43,902 bases of DNA from Actinomycetes bacterium (GTDB lineage Bacteria; Actinomycetota; Acidimicrobiia; Acidimicrobiales; Microtrichaceae), in NCBI GenBank assembly GCA_023389745.1, contig JAEWED010000256.1, forward strand, positions 1 through 43,902, in the 5' to 3' direction. Below are positions 14,308 through 25,100 of the stretch, in pieces. The notes below the pieces were generated by a model that worked only from the letters and a program-made list of their open reading frames with translations, made no database searches and was not told the DNA's origin. Position numbers and translations under genes: made by a program. Numbering within the stretch: the stretch's first letter is position 1; every line of letters begins with the position of its first letter.

Positions 14308-14819
14308 TGCCTAAGTCCCTCGCAGACGGCCGGATCAAGGTCGTTGCCCTGTCCACCCTGCCGGCCGATCCGTTCGCGCCCACGGTCACCGAGCTGGAGG
14401 GCGGCGTGGACATCTCCTGCCGCATCCTCTCCAGCGACTACACCCTGGGTCCCACCGACTCGGACAAAATCGCGGAGAAGGAACTGTGCAAGGAGGGCAA
14501 CGCCAACGCCCTCGGCCCGTCCAACTACTCCGCCGCGGTAACCCCGTTCCGGTACTTCGATGACACCACCAAGCAGGCGGACCCCATCGAGGACGCAGTG
14601 TTCGAGCTGCTGAAGGAAAAGGGCACCACGGTGTACCTGTACGAGAGGCAGTCCGCCAAGAAGTCCACCGAGCCCTTCGCGGCCGGCGACGAGGTGGACG
14701 GCTACGAGGTCACCACGGACAACCCGCAGAAGCCGTCCGACATGGGCGGCTACATCAAGCGCCGCGTGCCGATGGAAGTCCAGACCGCATGGCTGAACGG
14801 TAAGGTCGCCGGCGCCTAG
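14307..14819 (+). CDS. Major tail (tube) protein
   Basis: The 170-residue product forms the hexameric tail tube. Evidence: position between tail terminator and chaperones, size, and a beta-rich pattern with ELEGGVDISCRILSSDYTLG near the N-terminus, YSAAVTPFRYFD in the middle and IKRRVPMEVQTAWL at the end. A GAAGGAGGC ribosome site precedes the TAATG overlap. A strong hairpin follows, as after the capsid gene. Confidence 0.87.
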   Translation: MPKSLADGRIKVVALSTLPADPFAPTVTELEGGVDISCRILSSDYTLGPTDSDKIAEKELCKEGNANALGPSNYSAAVTPFRYFDDTTKQADPIEDAVFELLKEKGTTVYLYERQSAKKSTEPFAAGDEVDGYEVTTDNPQKPSDMGGYIKRRVPMEVQTAWLNGKVAGA

Positions 14820-14831
14820 CCCCATCAGACA

Positions 14832-14870
14832 GCCGTCCGCCCCGTTGTAGCAGGCTCCGGGGCGGACGGC
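14832..14870 (+). terminator. Hairpin after tail-tube gene
   Basis: A perfect 12-bp stem GCCGTCCGCCCC/GGGGCGGACGGC with a 15-nt loop. No U-tract. Probably attenuates transcription or stabilises the abundant tube transcript. Confidence 0.75.
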
Positions 14871-14920
14871 GCTACACCCTTATCCGAGCCTGCAACTCAC
14901 AGATTTCAGGAGCCTGCAAA

Positions 14921-15508
14921 GTGCCTATTTCAGAAGAAGCAAAAAACTTCGATTTCAACTCCTGGTTCAGCGGCGCGTCCCTGCCGGAGGAATCCGCCGA
15001 CGTCTACACCAAGGGCAACCTGGTGGGCCGGATCAACTACCTTACCCGCCGTATCGAGGAAGCCCAGCGCACAGCTGCGGCCGGCGCCGGTGAGGCCAGC
15101 GTAGGCGAGGAAAACTCGGTCGAGGCGATGACCGAGGAGCTGACCGGGCTGCTGGAAGAGTTCGCCGACTCCCGCGTCACGGTCTACCTGCGGGCGCTGG
15201 AGAAGCCCGAGCGCGTGAAGCTCCGCAAGGCGCACGACGCCGCGCTGAAGGGCGGCGTGGAGGGGGACGAGGGATTCGTTATCCGGTCCGTCGCTGCGTC
15301 CGTGGTCGGTCTCCAGGCCCCCGGGCAGGAGAAGCGCACGGACGTCCGCATGAGCGTGGGGCAGGTCCAGGACCTGTACTCCCGGATCGGTGAGGCGCAG
15401 ATGGCCCACTTGTTCCAGGCACAGCAGACCGCCACCAACGCCATCCCCCGTGTGAGCGCCGATTTTTTGCAGAAGTCCTCTGGACCCGACGCTGGTCCGG
15501 AGTCGTAG
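14921..15508 (+). CDS. Tail assembly chaperone (upstream product)
   Basis: A 195-residue helical protein from GTG 14921, in the obligatory place between tail tube and tape measure; the family binds tape measure protein during tail assembly. The N-terminus (AKNFDFNSWFSGASLPEESADVY) and the coiled central region fit actinophage chaperones. Near its 3' end lies TTTTTTG at 15463-15469, in the correct phase (T TTT TTG) for a -1 ribosomal frameshift into the next frame. Confidence 0.87.
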   Translation: MPISEEAKNFDFNSWFSGASLPEESADVYTKGNLVGRINYLTRRIEEAQRTAAAGAGEASVGEENSVEAMTEELTGLLEEFADSRVTVYLRALEKPERVKLRKAHDAALKGGVEGDEGFVIRSVAASVVGLQAPGQEKRTDVRMSVGQVQDLYSRIGEAQMAHLFQAQQTATNAIPRVSADFLQKSSGPDAGPES

Positions 15509-15834
15509 CCGCGCTCAAAACCTCGGCCCGGTACGGTCGCCCGCCGTCCAAGTATCTCCCGTTCAAGGACAAAGACAAGGACCGCGTGCTGGAGCTGGCC
15601 TACACCCTCTACGAGGACGGTCTCTGCACCTGCGGGTGGCCCTCTGTCCTGTGCCAGGACCCGGACATGGACGGATGGTTCGAGCTGCCCGAGCGGACGA
15701 CCGTCTGCCAGGTCCGGGCTGTCCTGGACCGGGAGCAGCAGGACCGGCAGGAAAACCCGAATTTCAAGCCGGAGCCCGGCGAATTGCTGCGGGTGGTGAA
15801 CACCCGGGAAGAACAAGGAGGCCCTCATGGCTGA
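14921..15834 (+). CDS. Tail assembly chaperone, -1 frameshift fusion
   Basis: Ribosomes slipping back one base on TTTTTTG (15463-15469) leave the upstream frame after 183 codons and read on from 15469 to TGA at 15832-15834, giving about 304 residues. The -1 frame is open from the slip site through 15834, with coding-like text such as VLELAYTLYEDGLCTCGWPSVL. The minor fusion product is a conserved feature of siphophage tails (lambda gpG-GT). The join is join(14921..15469,15469..15834). Confidence 0.85.
15463..15469 (+). promoter_or_regulatory. Programmed -1 frameshift slippery site
   Basis: TTTTTTG read as T TTT TTG in the chaperone frame, 39 nt before its stop codon. Canonical X XXY YYZ heptamer. 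Confidence 0.87.
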
Positions 15835-18800
15835 ACGGTCCGTACTCGTCAAACTCCAGGCCCAGGTCGGTGAGTATGTCTCCAACATGGGCCGGGCCGA
15901 GAAAGCGACTGAGAAGCTCGCACAGACTCAGGACAAGGCGGGCAGTAAGGCCACCGAGTCCGGCCGAAAGCACGAGGAATCTTCCCAGCGCCAGGAGCAG
16001 TCCAGCAAGCGCACCGCCCGCCAGCTCACTGCCGAGGCAGCAGCTGCCCAGACCGCCGCCCGTGCCGCGGGCCTCAAGTACGACGCCGACGGCCGTCTGG
16101 TGGACATGTCCGGCAAGGTCGTAAACGCATCACAGGCGGCGGCCCTCGGGCTAGACAGCTTCTCCGACTCGGTGTTCCTGACCGCCCGGGCAGCGGGAGC
16201 CGCCAACCCGGCGCTGGAGCAGACCGAGTCCCGGCTGGAGTCCCTGGCCCGCAAGGCCAAGGACGTGGAGCTGGCCGGGCAGGCCCTCGTCGGATTCGGC
16301 ACCGTCACGGTGGCCGCGCTCGGTGCTACTGCCAAGGCAGCCATGGACTGGGAGAGCGCCTGGGCCGGCGTCACCAAGACAGTGGACGGCACCCCCGAGC
16401 AGATGGCCGAGGTAGAGGCCGGGCTGCGTAACCTGGCCCGGACCCTGCCGTCCACTCATCAGGAAATCGCCGCGGTGGCCGAGGCCGCCGGTCAGCTCGG
16501 TGTGGCCCGCGACGATGTTGTGGGCTTCACCAAGACCATGATCGACCTCTCCGAAACCACCAACCTGACCGCCGACGAGGCGGCTACCATGATCGCCCAG
16601 ATATCCAACGTCATGGGCACCATGGAGCGGGACGGCGCCGCAGGCGTGGCCCGGTTCGGCTCGGCGCTGGTGGCCCTCGGCAACGACGGCGCCAGCACTG
16701 AGAAGGACATCCTCTCGATGGCGCAGCGCATCGCTGGTGCCGCCGCCACTGTTGGCGCTTCCGAGGACGAGGTCCTGGCACTGTCCAACGCTCTGGCGTC
16801 CATGGGCGTCCGGGCAGAACTCGGCGGCGGCGTTACCACCCGTGTCCTGCTGAAGATGTTCTCCGCCGTGAAGTCCGGCGGCGAGGACATGCAGAAGTGG
16901 GCCGACGTCGCCGGCGTATCCGCCGAGCAGTTCGGCGCGGCCTTCGCAGACTCCCCGGTCAAGGCGCTGGACATGGTCACTCAGGGCCTGGCCAAGACCA
17001 ACGCCGAGGGTGGCAACGTCGTCGCCATGCTGGGCGACCTCGGGCTGAAAGGCACCGAGGAAACACAGGTCATGCTCGCGCTGGCGGCCTCCGGCTCCCT
17101 GCTGGGGGATTCCCTGAAGCTTGGGGCGGAAGCTATCCAGGACACCTCCGCACTCATGGAGGAAGCCAACAAGCGGTACGAGACCACCGAGTCCAAGGTC
17201 AAAATCGCCTGGAACAACATCAAGGACGCCGCCATCGAGGCGGGGGCCGTGCTGCTCCCCGTGATTGCTTCCGTCGCGGAGGCCGTCGCCGGGCTCGCCG
17301 GGTGGTTCTCGGACCTCCCCGGCCCGGTGCAGGCAGTCATTACCGCGTTCTCCGGGGTGGCCGGCGTCGCGGCTCTGGCCGTCGGCGGGTTCATCCTGCT
17401 GTTCCCCCGCGTCATGGACACGGTGGAATCCTTCCGCAAGCTCCAGACTCATTCCTCGGGCGCGGCGGCCGGTCTGTCCAAGGTCGGCAAGGCTGCGTCC
17501 GTAGCGGGGGCAATCGCCGCTGTCGGTCTGGCCCTGGCCAAGGTTGCGGAAAACAACTACATGAAGGACATCGACACCGGCATGGGCCGGGTAGCCGATG
17601 CCTTCGCAGACGTGCAGACCAAGGGACCCGGAGCGGCCGACGCGCTGGACCGGATTTTCCAGGACCGCAACGGCGGGGCACTCACCGGAGAAATCGACGG
17701 CATGGGGGACGCGCTGGACCGGATGCTCAAGAAGAATCCGGGGCAGGTGTTCAACGACTGGGGAGAGGGCATCGTCAACGGTGTTACCGGCATCGAGGGC
17801 TCCTCGCACATCGTGAAGGGCTCCTTCGAGCGGATGGATCAGGGTCTCTCTGACCTGGTCTCCTCCGGCAAGGCCGAGGACGCCGCCGAGATTTTCGCGC
17901 AGGCCACTAAGTGGGCGCGGGACAACGGCGTCGAGGTCAGCAAGGTTGCCGAGCTGTTCCCGCAGTACGCCGACGCACTGGCCGCGGCGTCCGCAGAGCA
18001 GAAGATCGCAGCGGACGGCGCGGAAGGCGTGGCGTCGGGTCTGGAGGGGGCAGGGGATGCCGCAGCGGCGGCGGCTCCGCTCACCGAGGAAGCCGCCGAG
18101 GCGCTGGAGGAGGTCGGCCTGGCCGCCGACGGCACGGTGACGAGCCTCGACAAGTACCTGGAGGCGCTGTTCGCGGCGGGCCTGGCACACATGTCCACGC
18201 AGGAAGCCACGTTCGGCTGGGCGGAGACGCTCCGCGGGCTGGATGCTCAGGTGGCGGAAGTCGTCGCCGGGCAGGCCACCATGGGCGCGGCGCTGGACGA
18301 GACGGGGACCAAGCTCAACATCAACACCGGCGCCGGTAAGGCGGCCAGTGACATGCTGATTGGTGTGGCCCGCGAGGGCCTCAACGTGGCCAGCGTTATG
18401 GCCAACGATTTCAGCGTGTCGCAGGACGAGGTACAGGCGCAGCTCACCAGTACGTACAACTCGCTGGTAACTGCGCACCAGGGCCTTGGCATGCTCCCGC
18501 CGGAAGCTGAAGCCGCTACGCGGGCCATGCTGGGTATCCCGGACAACGTTTCTGTGGAGTCCTGGATGAGTGACGAGGCCAAGCGCATGGCGCAGGCCAC
18601 CACCGGAGAGCTGAACAAGCTGGACGGGCGGAAGGTGGTTACTTACATCGAAACCCGTAAAACCCTGTTCGAGGATATCGTCCGGGGCGAGAGCACGCAG
18701 GGCCGTGCGCCTGCGGGCACCGGCACAGTGCTGCGGGGCGGCGCGCTCGGCGGGCGGGTGGACGACATCATGGGCAACTACTGGTCCGGGGGCCGTCTGC

Positions 18801-19183
18801 CCGGTCCGCGCACGCCCAGCGGCCGGCAGGACAACCTCCTGGGGATGGTCAACGGAAAGCCCATCGGCCTGCAGGGCACGGAGTGGGTTATCAACCCCTT
18901 CAGCTCCGACAGGTACGACAAGGAGCTGGAGGCCATGAACAACGGCACGTTCCCCACGGGGGCCCTCTCCAGCCCTTCCTTCAGCGCAACGCCCACCTTC
19001 CCCGGCATCTCGTCGGGTGGCGGCGGGGAGATGCGCTTCACCGGGGACCTGGTCCTCGACTCGGGCGAGTTCCTCGGCAAGGTCCGGGGTATCGCACGGG
19101 CCGAGTCCAACGGGGCAATGCAGTCACTCGATAACGCCGTGGTCCGACTCGGACGCGGCGGCAAGTACGCAGGGGGCATCTAA
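15827..19183 (+). CDS. Tape measure protein
   Basis: The longest gene (1118 aa); its product sets tail length and is ejected with DNA. The N-terminal 130 residues are coiled coil. The phage tail-measure core (about residues 180-420) includes LARTLPSTHQEIAAVAEAAGQLG and TNLTADEAATMIAQISNVMG. A hydrophobic segment near residue 510 (VITAFSGVAGVAALAVGGFILLF) may cross the host membrane during ejection. Ala-rich helices follow, then a Gly/Pro-rich end. At roughly 1.5 angstrom per residue the tail would be about 165 nm. AAGGAGG precedes ATG, overlapping the chaperone stop. Confidence 0.95.
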   Translation: MAERSVLVKLQAQVGEYVSNMGRAEKATEKLAQTQDKAGSKATESGRKHEESSQRQEQSSKRTARQLTAEAAAAQTAARAAGLKYDADGRLVDMSGKVVNASQAAALGLDSFSDSVFLTARAAGAANPALEQTESRLESLARKAKDVELAGQALVGFGTVTVAALGATAKAAMDWESAWAGVTKTVDGTPEQMAEVEAGLRNLARTLPSTHQEIAAVAEAAGQLGVARDDVVGFTKTMIDLSETTNLTADEAATMIAQISNVMGTMERDGAAGVARFGSALVALGNDGASTEKDILSMAQRIAGAAATVGASEDEVLALSNALASMGVRAELGGGVTTRVLLKMFSAVKSGGEDMQKWADVAGVSAEQFGAAFADSPVKALDMVTQGLAKTNAEGGNVVAMLGDLGLKGTEETQVMLALAASGSLLGDSLKLGAEAIQDTSALMEEANKRYETTESKVKIAWNNIKDAAIEAGAVLLPVIASVAEAVAGLAGWFSDLPGPVQAVITAFSGVAGVAALAVGGFILLFPRVMDTVESFRKLQTHSSGAAAGLSKVGKAASVAGAIAAVGLALAKVAENNYMKDIDTGMGRVADAFADVQTKGPGAADALDRIFQDRNGGALTGEIDGMGDALDRMLKKNPGQVFNDWGEGIVNGVTGIEGSSHIVKGSFERMDQGLSDLVSSGKAEDAAEIFAQATKWARDNGVEVSKVAELFPQYADALAAASAEQKIAADGAEGVASGLEGAGDAAAAAAPLTEEAAEALEEVGLAADGTVTSLDKYLEALFAAGLAHMSTQEATFGWAETLRGLDAQVAEVVAGQATMGAALDETGTKLNINTGAGKAASDMLIGVAREGLNVASVMANDFSVSQDEVQAQLTSTYNSLVTAHQGLGMLPPEAEAATRAMLGIPDNVSVESWMSDEAKRMAQATTGELNKLDGRKVVTYIETRKTLFEDIVRGESTQGRAPAGTGTVLRGGALGGRVDDIMGNYWSGGRLPGPRTPSGRQDNLLGMVNGKPIGLQGTEWVINPFSSDRYDKELEAMNNGTFPTGALSSPSFSATPTFPGISSGGGGEMRFTGDLVLDSGEFLGKVRGIARAESNGAMQSLDNAVVRLGRGGKYAGGI

Positions 19184-20049
19184 TGGCGGTTCTACAGGAC
19201 GGCGATTTCGAGCTGGACGGATATCTGTTCAGCGGGTCACGCCGCCGCCCCCTGTTTGTGCAGGGGGTCGATGTCGAGACGGCCAAGGACCGGGCGCAGG
19301 ACGTGCTCAATCCCTTGGGGGACGACCTCCTGCAGGGGCGGGACCATCGAGTCCCGCCACTCTGGAAGTTCGCCCTGCGGGTCGGACACGGCGGGGCCAC
19401 GGCCACCCTGGCCAACCTCGCCGCCGTGACCCGGGCCTGGCGAAAGCTCGACGCCGTACCGGGGGCCGAGTCGGTCCTGCGGTACGCGGTGGACGGGCGC
19501 ACCCGGCGGGTCTACGGACGCGCCCGGGACCTGCAGCCGACCATCGGCCAGGTGTACGACATCGGCCGGGTGGTCGCCTCGGCGGCCTTCCAGGCCAAGG
19601 ACGTATGGCACTATGCCGACGAGTTGAACACCCTCACCGTGGGTCTCGTCCCGGTCAGCTCCGGAGGGCTGGTCGCTCCGCTGATCTCCCCGCTTACCAC
19701 AGTGGCGGGGGCGCAGCGGCAAGGCCTCGTCACCGTCGGTGGGGACGCCCCCGCACCGGTGGAGCTGGTGTTCAAGGGGCCGATCGTGAACCCCAAGGCG
19801 TCCTCCGCCGGGTGGGAAGTGGGGCTCAACGCCACGCTGGCCTACGACCAGACGGTAACGGTCAACGCCCGCACCGGAACGGTCCTGCGGAACGACGGCG
19901 CATCACTGGCTGGGGCACTGACCCGCCGCACATACCTCCCCGACGCCCGGCTCCGCCCGGGTGACCGGGAACTCATCTTCTCTGGCACCGACCAGACGGG
20001 GACCGCCTCCTGCACCATGCGGTGGCGGAATACATTCATCAGCTTCTAA
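19183..20049 (+). CDS. Distal tail protein
   Basis: The 288-residue protein directly follows the tape measure, the position of Dit-type proteins that form the tail-tip ring. TAATG overlap. The N-terminus (QDGDFELDGYLFS...FVQGVDVETAKDRAQD) and the central GWEVGLNATLAYDQTVTVNARTGTV segment match the beta-rich distal tail / galectin-like layout of actinophage minor tail proteins. It links tube to baseplate. Confidence 0.82.
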   Translation: MAVLQDGDFELDGYLFSGSRRRPLFVQGVDVETAKDRAQDVLNPLGDDLLQGRDHRVPPLWKFALRVGHGGATATLANLAAVTRAWRKLDAVPGAESVLRYAVDGRTRRVYGRARDLQPTIGQVYDIGRVVASAAFQAKDVWHYADELNTLTVGLVPVSSGGLVAPLISPLTTVAGAQRQGLVTVGGDAPAPVELVFKGPIVNPKASSAGWEVGLNATLAYDQTVTVNARTGTVLRNDGASLAGALTRRTYLPDARLRPGDRELIFSGTDQTGTASCTMRWRNTFISF

Positions 20050-20061
20050 GAGGAGTCTCAC

Positions 20062-20997
20062 ATGGCACTTGACCCTGTTCCCTGGTTCATGGGCGGCGGC
20101 GCAGAACACAGTCCCGAGGTAGCCCGGATGCTGGCCTACGCGGCCACCTCCGGCGCTGAGGGAGTCATCTCCCCCAACGACCTGCGGGTAACCGCACTTC
20201 CGACGCCCGGCGCAGCGGTTCGGGTCTACCCCGGCGGCGCGGCGCTCCTGAACCGCTACCCGGGCGCACCGAACCAGACCTACACGGTGCGGAACGCATC
20301 CTCCACCGACGTAGCCGTCTCGGCCACCGGGTCGAGCGGCGCGTCCACCCGCTACGTCATCCTGCGGGTGGATGACCCCCAGTACGGCGGGCAGGCCCCG
20401 GCCAACCCGGTGACCGGTCCTTACGTCCGGTTCGCCCTGGTCAACTCCATCAGTAACCTGGCCTACCCGTTCATCGTGCTGGCCCGCATCGAGCAGCCCG
20501 CCAACACGGCGGCCATCACCGGGTCGATGATTAAGGACATGCGGAAGGTCTCCAATCCGCGCACCAAGGCCATCGTCCAGTCCGGCGCGGTTACCGCCGA
20601 GGTCAAGATGCTGAACGCCACCGGGATGCGCTGGCCGAGCTTCCAGCCCATGGTCGAGGTTCCCGAGTGGGCCACCTACATGACCATGGTGGCCACCATC
20701 TCCGCAGTGGGCCACCTCGGCGGAGACGCCGAAGGCACGCTCACGGCGACCCTCGGGGAGGCCGGGGCGTCTCAGTTCCGAGCGCCGAACACCTTCTACG
20801 ACCTCGAACAGGGGCCGTGGGAAGGCGAGCGCCACGCCTTTGTCATCGGTGGTGAGGGGCCGGTTCACGCGTCCCTCCGCGGGACCACACAGCGCCTGGC
20901 CACCGAGGGCCGGTTCATGGCCGGACCGGGCTACCTCATCACCAAGCCCGGCACTCACGTTATCTATCAGGTGCAGTTCCAAGAGTTGGCGGACTAG
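20062..20997 (+). CDS. Minor tail protein, 311 aa
   Basis: AGAGGAGTCTCAC before ATG. The first half resembles phage baseplate proteins (MALDPVPWFMGGGAEHSPEVARML, then ATPGAAVRVYPGGAALLNRY). The second half looks like a beta sandwich. The location between the distal tail protein and the Gp37-like protein supports a baseplate role. No enzymatic motif is apparent. Confidence 0.78.
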   Translation: MALDPVPWFMGGGAEHSPEVARMLAYAATSGAEGVISPNDLRVTALPTPGAAVRVYPGGAALLNRYPGAPNQTYTVRNASSTDVAVSATGSSGASTRYVILRVDDPQYGGQAPANPVTGPYVRFALVNSISNLAYPFIVLARIEQPANTAAITGSMIKDMRKVSNPRTKAIVQSGAVTAEVKMLNATGMRWPSFQPMVEVPEWATYMTMVATISAVGHLGGDAEGTLTATLGEAGASQFRAPNTFYDLEQGPWEGERHAFVIGGEGPVHASLRGTTQRLATEGRFMAGPGYLITKPGTHVIYQVQFQELAD

Positions 20998-22116
20998 ATG
21001 GGGTGGCGTTACCTGGCGTTCAAGATGAACGGGGACGGCACCGAGACGCTTCTGTCCAACGACGTGCCGCTACAGGGAACCGCCATCCGGGAGGATCTCT
21101 CCGGGCCGGGCGGCATCGACGGGTCAATCGCCCCCGAGGTCGCCCGGCTGAAGGTTGACGGCAACCCTGTTTTCGTCCCGTGGAGTACCGCTATCTTCGC
21201 GGAAAAGGACGGCAACCTCCGCGGCGGCGCTCTCCTGGTGGACCTTATGGAGAACGGGCCGAAGCTCGATCTGGACATGGTCGGGTTCACCGGCTACCTC
21301 GACGGGCAGCCGTACACCGAGGACCGCTCCTGGATTCAGGAGGACCCGCTGGTGATTGCCCGGCACCTCTGGGCGCACCAGCAGTGGAGGCAGAACGGCA
21401 ACCTTGGGGTGACGGTAGATACGACCACGTCTCCGGTCCGCATCGGGACCAAGGAGCAGGACGTAAAGTTCACCACCGGCAACGGTGAGGAGGTCAATTT
21501 CCAGACCGGCCCGTACACCCTGCAGTGGTGGAAAGACCACGACATGGGAAAGGTGTTCAACGACCTGGCCGTGGAAACACCGTTCGACTACCTCATGACA
21601 CATACGTGGAACGGGGAGCGCATCAAGCATCACCTGCGCCTCGGCTATCCGGTGATCGGCAGTCGTCGGCACGACCTGCGGTTCATGCTCGGGGAGAACA
21701 TCTTTACCCACCTGCCCATCCGGTATGACGGGGATGCCTACGCCTCCGAAGTCATTACCCTGGGGGCGGGTGAGGGACGGAAGATGATCCGCGGCGGAAA
21801 CGCCAAGGCCACCGGGAGGCTGCACCGCGCTGCCGTCGTGGTGGACAAGACCCTCCGGAACCGGAAGTCCGCGGACACTGTGGCCACGCAGGAACTAGCG
21901 GCCCGTATCGGGGACGAGGACCTGGACACGCTCGTCGTAGAGGAGCACCCAAACGCTGCCCTGGGCAGCTTCGCCCCCGGGGACGAGATTCTCGTCCAGT
22001 CGCCGGCCGGGTGGTCCAAGGCCCTCTATCTGTGGGTACGCATCCTGTCCATAGTCACCGAACCCGAGAAAAACCAAGCCACCCTCACGGTGGCCCGAAC
22101 AGACCGAATGGGGTAA
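20998..22116 (+). CDS. Minor tail protein, ReqiPepy6 Gp37-like
   Basis: The 372-residue protein resembles the 'Gp37-like' baseplate family of actinobacterial siphophages: FKMNGDGTETLLSNDVPLQ near the start, the LVDLMENGPKLDLDMVGFTGYLDG core and the W-rich middle (IARHLWAHQQWR, YTLQWWKDHDMG). It belongs to the tail-tip hub that carries the receptor-binding proteins. It abuts the previous stop (TAG then ATG) and is followed two bases later by the next GTG. Confidence 0.8.
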   Translation: MGWRYLAFKMNGDGTETLLSNDVPLQGTAIREDLSGPGGIDGSIAPEVARLKVDGNPVFVPWSTAIFAEKDGNLRGGALLVDLMENGPKLDLDMVGFTGYLDGQPYTEDRSWIQEDPLVIARHLWAHQQWRQNGNLGVTVDTTTSPVRIGTKEQDVKFTTGNGEEVNFQTGPYTLQWWKDHDMGKVFNDLAVETPFDYLMTHTWNGERIKHHLRLGYPVIGSRRHDLRFMLGENIFTHLPIRYDGDAYASEVITLGAGEGRKMIRGGNAKATGRLHRAAVVVDKTLRNRKSADTVATQELAARIGDEDLDTLVVEEHPNAALGSFAPGDEILVQSPAGWSKALYLWVRILSIVTEPEKNQATLTVARTDRMG

Positions 22117-22118
22117 CA

Positions 22119-25100
22119 GTGTCTAGCTTTATTGAACGTCTCGCCGGCCGGGTGGTCAGCCTTGAAAAGAAGGTCAACCGGGCGCTTACCAGCCCCCAAC
22201 TCGGCAGTTCCTCGATTGAGAACGGCGGCTCGATTGAGGAGTACGACGGGGACGGGCAGCTCGTCAGCATCATTGGCACCCAGCCCGATGGCACCCACGG
22301 GGCCGTCGTGGTCTCCGGGCCGATTCCCCCGCGCCCCGCAGCTCCGGGGGCGAGCGGTGGGCCGGGGCTGCTGAACTACGCATGGGACGGGGTGTTCGCC
22401 AATGCTGCCACCGGCGAGCCGGAAGAGACCATCCCGGCACCTATGGACTTCGCCCGTGTCGAGGTTCACGCCAGTAAGACATCGGGATTCTCCGCCGTCA
22501 CGGCTGACACCCTCGTAGGGACCATCGAGTCCCCGCGGGGCAGCTCCAACTCAGTCGTGGCGGAGTCCGGAACCTGGTACGTCGTACTGGTGACCCGGGC
22601 GCTGTCCGGGAAAGCTTCCATGCAGTCGCTGGAGACCTCGGCCGTGGTGCAGGCTGCCCCCGATGTCGAGGGGCTGCTGGATGAGTTCAACCAGGAAGCC
22701 TACCGGCTCCAGCAGGAACTAAACGCTAACGCCAGCGAGCTGGCCGACGCGCAGGGCCGCCTCGACACGCTGACCGCCAGCACCGGAAGCATCGACTCCG
22801 CAGTCCAAGCCATCCGGGATACCGAGCTGCCCGCCCTACAGGGGCAGATCAACACCAAGAATAAGACCGTCAACTCCACCGGCAACGCCTCAGGGACCAC
22901 CGGCTACAGCGCCGGGGATACCTGGCAGAAGTGGACCTCGCTCGATTCCGGCGGCAAGCTGGTGGCGGCGTGGCGCTTCACAGTGGACAACACCTGGGAA
23001 CCGGTCATCCTGGACCCCACGTACCTGCCGCAGGTGGATATCGGCGCGGGCACGTTCGGGGAGCTGAGCGGCGGCCGGCTCAAGGCGGGCAGCGTGGAAG
23101 CTCAAGCGCTGCTGGTGGGCGTGGGGCCTAACCTCATCCCCAACGGTGCCGGCGAGTGGGGTAAGGCAGGCGCATGGTCCGAAGGGCTGGAATGGCTTAC
23201 CGGCGACAAGCCCGACGGGCTGCCGGGCTCATTCAACAGCAGCGGTGGCACCTACTCACCCCCGAGCGTGTTCTGGGACGTGGAGCCGAACACCGAATAC
23301 CGGTTCGAGGTCTGGGTAAGGGCCGATAAGGCCGGGTCGGTCATGTATATCGAGATGCGCGACCAGGCGGGTGCCCACGCTGCCACCTGGACGGCCATCC
23401 GGGACCAGCCCAGCGCAGCCTCGGGCGGCTACCCAGTGGGCAACTACACCGTACCCACCGGCTGGACCAAGCTCACCGCCAAGGGCACCACCAGCGCCGC
23501 GGCGAACAAGATGCGCGTGTTTGCGGTGTATTTCAACCACACCAACGGCACCGTGCGGGACGCCACGCAGTACATAGCCGGTATGCGCATGTTCCGCATG
23601 ACCGACGGGTCCATGGTGGTGGAGGACACCATCAGGGGCGAGCACGTGGAAGCCCAGTCCGTGGGGGCCAAGGTCGGCGCGTTCGTGGAAGCGGACATAG
23701 GCAAGCTGACCGTAACCGGAGCAACCAACCTGCGGACGGTGGTGGCGGAGCGTATGGCCGCAAACATCGGTTCCTTTGTCAAGCTGTACGCCAGCCAGGT
23801 GTTCATTGGGCAAGGCGGAAACCAGATTGTTGACCCGGCGTTTACTGACCCGGCTTGGAACACGGCGCGGCAGACCCACTCGATGGGCACATGGGCACTT
23901 GTAGGGGGCTCCTCCGGGGAGCCCTCGGCTATGCGGACCACGACGGCCACAACAAACACACAGTTCCTGTACCCGCAGGCGATCCCCTCGGCCAGCAACA
24001 AGGCCGAGATGATTCCTGTAACCTCCGGCCAGGTATATGAGTTTTCGGTAGATGTGACTACCAACATCTCAGCGAGCTGCCGATGGAACATATGGACATG
24101 GAGAGCGGACGGAACGTTTGCCTACACGGGGTTGACCTCCCAGCCGGGCAGCGGGCGGCGGGCGCTGGTGCAGGAGTACACCGTGCCCTCGGGGGTTATC
24201 GGGATACATGTTGCCGTTGCCTGTCTCACCGGACAAGTGGTGTGGACTGTTCACGGAAACGCCACGGTGCGGGAGAAAGTCACGCCGTCGCTGATCGTGG
24301 ACGGTTTCTTCCAGGGCCTGCGCGTCATCGGTGCCAGCATCGAAACCAACGCGGCGGCCAACACCGGCATCAAGCTTACCGACGCGGGGCTGGTGGGGCA
24401 CGGCGTTGCCAACGATTACGACCCGGTGGGCCAGATAAACATCGGTTACAACACCAAGGCGTCTATCGACATCCGAAAGCCTGCATGGACCTCGTTCCCG
24501 TCCGACCTGGTGCCTGGTCTCTGGTTCGATTCCGTGAAGCAAGGAGCCGCCGGGGCAACGCCCCCTGCGGTGCCCGCTGCTGTTACGGCGTCCAACGCCC
24601 CGGCGCAGGGCGTCCGCATCCAGAGTTCCCAGCAGATAAGCGCTCTGGATTACCGGTCATCTTTGGTGGTGGACCAGAACCTGGTGGCCCTAACGGCGCA
24701 GTCTGACCGGACCAGCACCAGCGCCCCTCCGCGGGAGCAGGCGGTGGCTACGGTGGGGTCCACCGGCTTTAGCTTTTCAGCTATCCGGTCCGACGGCCTG
24801 CGGTCCGTGGGCGTGCAGGGCTATACCAATGACGGCGTGCTCAGCCTGTCTGGAACCAATATCACCGCCAACGGGGATAGCCTGACCAACATCACCCGGT
24901 CCCGGGTCACCCTGACCAATGGATATACCCAGTGGACCGGCGGCGGGTGGAACGGTCTGTGGATCGAGAACCTTGGGAAGATGGTCATCATTACCGGCGC
25001 GGTGGGAAACTCTACGGCGTGGTCCGCGGGCAGCCTTATTGCCAACATCCCCTCGGCCCTCCGTCCGCCCAACAAAGTCCAGGGTGTGAACTGCGAGCTG

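Noticed and set aside
16151..18478. Minus-strand open frame of about 775 codons within the tape measure gene
   Set aside because: Mirror of the tape-measure codons with no recognisable motif; the forward frame is certain.
22011..22118. Upstream extension of the large tail protein
   Set aside because: Overlaps the Gp37-like gene in another frame; GTG 22119 lies just after its stop and starts coding-like sequence.
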